DNA of 9,425 nt from an uncultured Lutibacter sp. (lineage in GTDB: Bacteria > Bacteroidota > Bacteroidia > Flavobacteriales > Flavobacteriaceae), in the NCBI GenBank assembly GCA_913061425.1, contig CAJXUO010000024.1, forward strand, positions 1 to 9,425, given 5' to 3'. Numbering within the stretch: the first letter of the stretch is position 1; the number at the start of each line of letters is the position of its first letter. Under the pieces are notes generated by a model. The model saw only the letters and a list, made by a program, of their open reading frames with translations. It was not told the origin of the DNA and searched no databases. This document shows, piece by piece, positions 7,591-9,425 of this stretch. The translations under genes were made by a program, and so were the position numbers.

Positions 7591-8838
7591 ATGATAAATA
7601 AAAAACTAATTATACTGTCTGCTTCATTGCTTATGAGTATTGCTACATTTTCTCAAAAAAGTGAAGTGAAAGCAGCTGAAAAGGCTCTAAAGGGTAATGA
7701 TTTTACCTCTGCATTAGCCAATATTTCTAAAGCGGAAAGTTTAATTGCTAATGCCGACACTAAAACAAAAGCAAAATTTTATTATGTCAAAGGAATGGCG
7801 CTTTATGCAAATGGTACAAAACCTATGAATGCTGAAAAAGCTGCTGCTGTATTAGAAGAATTGATGAAGATAGAAAAAGAATCTAAATCTTCTAAATATT
7901 CTGCTGAAGCATCGCAAACTCTTAAGAATATTGTGATTGCTGTTAATGACCAAGCTGCAAAAGATTATGACAAGGCTATTCAGGATTCTGATTTAGAAAG
8001 CTTTAAAAACGCCTCTTCTGGATTTTATAGAGTTTACAATCTAAGTGTTAGAGATACAAGTGCATTATATTCAGCAGCTGTTTCAGCTTATTATGGAAAA
8101 GATTATGAAAACTCAACGATTCATTTACAAAAATTACTTGATTTAGGATTTACAGGAGTTTCTAAAACGTATAAGGCTGAAAATTCAGATGGAACATTTA
8201 GATACTTTACTTCTAAAAAAGATATGGATACAAACTTAAGACTTGGTATTGTAAAAAATGGAAATGAAGAAGTTTCAGAGGCTAGAACTAAAAATATATA
8301 CAAGTTTTTAGCAATGAGTTACAGTGCTACCGATAAAAATGCTGAAGCAATTGTTATGATGGCTAAAGCCAGAAGTTTAGCGCCAAATGATTATAATCTA
8401 ATTTTAGATGAAGCAAACCTTTACTATCAAATTGGTGATAATATAAAGTATTCTGAAAAAATTGAAGAAGCGATTGCTATCAAGCCTAGTGACCCTATTT
8501 TACATTTTAATGTTGGTACTTTAAATATGGATATTGATGCAGTAAAATCAAAAAAACACTTATCAAAAGCGATAGAGTTAGATCCGAATTTTGCAAATGC
8601 ATATGCTAATCTTGGGAATCTTATTTTAAAGAAATTGGATGCTGTACAAGAAGAGATGGATGCAACTGGTATGAATTTTGATAAAGCAGATCAAATAAGA
8701 GAAGAAAAAATGTTACCTATTTTAAACGAAAGTTTACCGTTTTTAGAGAAATCGTATGAATTACAACCTTCTGACGGAGGAAGAATACAATTGAATAGTT
8801 TGTATGAAAATTTAGGTATGGAGAAATATATAGAATAG
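7591..8838 (+). CDS. Secreted TPR-repeat protein downstream of gyrA
   Basis: A 415-residue protein with a Sec signal peptide: Lys4-Lys5, a hydrophobic stretch at 6-20, and likely cleavage after Ser21 before Gln22, a site common in Bacteroidota exports. The mature protein is helical, with degenerate tetratricopeptide repeats at about 24-57, 156-186 and 234-263, clearer ones at 267-298, 301-332 (SDPILHFNVGTLNMDID) and 335 onwards (NFANAYANLGNLILK), and a possible last one near 378-410. TPRs bind proteins, so a periplasmic or outer-membrane-associated scaffold role is inferred; no enzymatic motif is present. It follows gyrA by 32 bases with no terminator between, so it probably rides on the gyrA transcript. 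This pairing recurs in flavobacteria as far as I recall, but its meaning is unknown. The start is chosen by the signal peptide; the leader AAAACACTAGTC lacks a Shine-Dalgarno sequence. Confidence 0.9.
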   Translation: MINKKLIILSASLLMSIATFSQKSEVKAAEKALKGNDFTSALANISKAESLIANADTKTKAKFYYVKGMALYANGTKPMNAEKAAAVLEELMKIEKESKSSKYSAEASQTLKNIVIAVNDQAAKDYDKAIQDSDLESFKNASSGFYRVYNLSVRDTSALYSAAVSAYYGKDYENSTIHLQKLLDLGFTGVSKTYKAENSDGTFRYFTSKKDMDTNLRLGIVKNGNEEVSEARTKNIYKFLAMSYSATDKNAEAIVMMAKARSLAPNDYNLILDEANLYYQIGDNIKYSEKIEEAIAIKPSDPILHFNVGTLNMDIDAVKSKKHLSKAIELDPNFANAYANLGNLILKKLDAVQEEMDATGMNFDKADQIREEKMLPILNESLPFLEKSYELQPSDGGRIQLNSLYENLGMEKYIE

Positions 8839-8860
8839 TTTAAATCTGTTCTTTTTTTTA

Positions 8861-8893
8861 ATATAAAAGCCTGCAAATTGCAAGCTTTTATAT
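8861..8893. terminator. Shared terminator between convergent TPR and NlpC/P60 genes
   Basis: Bases 8861-8870 (ATATAAAAGC) pair perfectly with 8884-8893. One C-A mismatch follows, then three more pairs closed by a five-base loop. The hairpin lies 22 bases after the TPR stop (plus) and directly abuts the NlpC/P60 stop codon (minus, 8896-8894), so it can serve both convergent genes. The stem foot supplies U-rich sequence on both strands (CTTTTATAT, continuing as TTATATA on plus), but neither side has a long uninterrupted T run after the stem. Its strength is therefore uncertain. Confidence 0.7.
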
Positions 8894-9424
8894 TTATATA
8901 ATCTTCTTAATTACTCTAAGTTTGTGTGTATGCCTTTTGGTTTCTACATTATAAATTCCACTATGATCTAATCGGTCAATGCGAACTTTTCCATGAGCAT
9001 GTATAATGTAGTTGTCTTCCATAATTATTCCAACATGAATAATACTCCCTTCTTTATCATCAAAAAATGCTAAATCTCCAGGCTCACTTTCTTCAATAAA
9101 ACTTAACACTTCACCTTGAGTTGCTTGTTCAGAAGAATTTCGGAATAATGTATAACCACATAGTTTATAAACCATTTGTGTAAAGCCAGAGCAATCTATA
9201 CCAAAAGGTGTTTTTCCTCCCCAAAGATATGGTGCGTTTAAATACATAAATGCAGTTTGTACAATCAGTTGTTTGTTTAAAACACCATTGTACGTTTTAC
9301 CATCATAATTCAAATTAATTTCTCCTATCTCACAGCTCCTATTTTTAAATAATGGGAGTGAAACTCCAAGAGGTACAGGAATCAGGCTTTGATTATCATC
9401 AGAAATAAAGTCGATTAATTCTCC
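8894..9424 (-). CDS. NlpC/P60 (C40) cysteine peptidase, 5' end outside the window
   Basis: C-terminal 176 residues of a peptidoglycan endopeptidase, probably a gamma-D-glutamyl-L-diamino-acid hydrolase of the YkfC/Spr type acting on muropeptides. Numbering from the first whole codon at 9424, the catalytic Cys78 lies in FGIDCSGF. His130 (IIHVGII) is the second catalytic residue, and His142 (IIHAHG), 12 residues later, matches the third catalytic position in Spr. The motif YLWGGKTPFGIDCSGF is typical of the SH3-plus-NlpC subclass. Residues 1-40 (with GVSLPLFKN and GEINLNYDGKTYNG) look like the end of an N-terminal SH3b domain. The frame is open to the window edge, so the true start lies beyond 9425. 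A TTG at 9313 preceded by AGGAG at 9326-9322 gives a 139-residue model, but I reject it because the frame upstream stays coding and SH3-like. Whether the full protein is exported cannot be seen. Confidence 0.92.
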   Translation of the reverse strand, partial: GELIDFISDDNQSLIPVPLGVSLPLFKNRSCEIGEINLNYDGKTYNGVLNKQLIVQTAFMYLNAPYLWGGKTPFGIDCSGFTQMVYKLCGYTLFRNSSEQATQGEVLSFIEESEPGDLAFFDDKEGSIIHVGIIMEDNYIIHAHGKVRIDRLDHSGIYNVETKRHTHKLRVIKKII

Positions 9425-9425
9425 A

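Noticed and set aside
1..9425. CRISPR array, tRNA/rRNA, phage or toxin-antitoxin modules
   Set aside because: No regularly spaced repeats, cloverleaf-like sequence, integrase, or paired small genes were found on either strand. Nearly all bases are accounted for by six protein genes.

Overview
The window is an AT-rich chromosomal segment from a member of the Bacteroidota, most likely a flavobacterium (Flavobacteriaceae-like). The support is consistent: low GC; starts preceded by A-rich leaders with no Shine-Dalgarno sequence; lipoprotein and secreted-protein signals of Bacteroidota type; a GyrA carrying Thr82/Asp86 at the quinolone-determining positions; and flavobacterial-looking ClpC, GyrA, TPR and NlpC/P60 proteins side by side. 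The first 28 bases are not biological. They are a Nextera (Tn5 tagmentation) sequencing adapter left at the contig end.

Layout. Bases 29-2029 (minus strand) hold two tandem TlpA-like thioredoxin lipoproteins separated by 5 bases. The downstream one is cut off by the adapter just before its stop. Bases 2030-2174 hold the promoter region of that pair and the terminator of the next gene. Bases 2175-4718 (minus) are clpC, an AAA+ unfoldase. Bases 4719-5020 are the divergent promoter region. Bases 5021-7558 (plus) are gyrA, followed 32 bases later by a secreted TPR-repeat protein (7591-8838). A hairpin at 8861-8893 serves as a shared terminator facing the convergent, 5'-truncated NlpC/P60 cell-wall peptidase (minus, 8894 to the window end).

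The content is mostly housekeeping. It covers cytoplasmic protein quality control (ClpC), DNA supercoiling (GyrA), periplasmic thiol-disulfide chemistry (TlpA pair), a secreted TPR protein of unknown job, and peptidoglycan turnover (NlpC/P60). I see no RNA gene, CRISPR array, insertion sequence, phage gene or defence system, and no convincing new system. The points most worth attention are the adapter artefact and the false protein tail it creates, the tandem TlpA duplication with unevenly diverged domains, the unexplained gyrA-TPR pairing, and a decoy TTG/AGGAG start inside the truncated NlpC/P60 gene.
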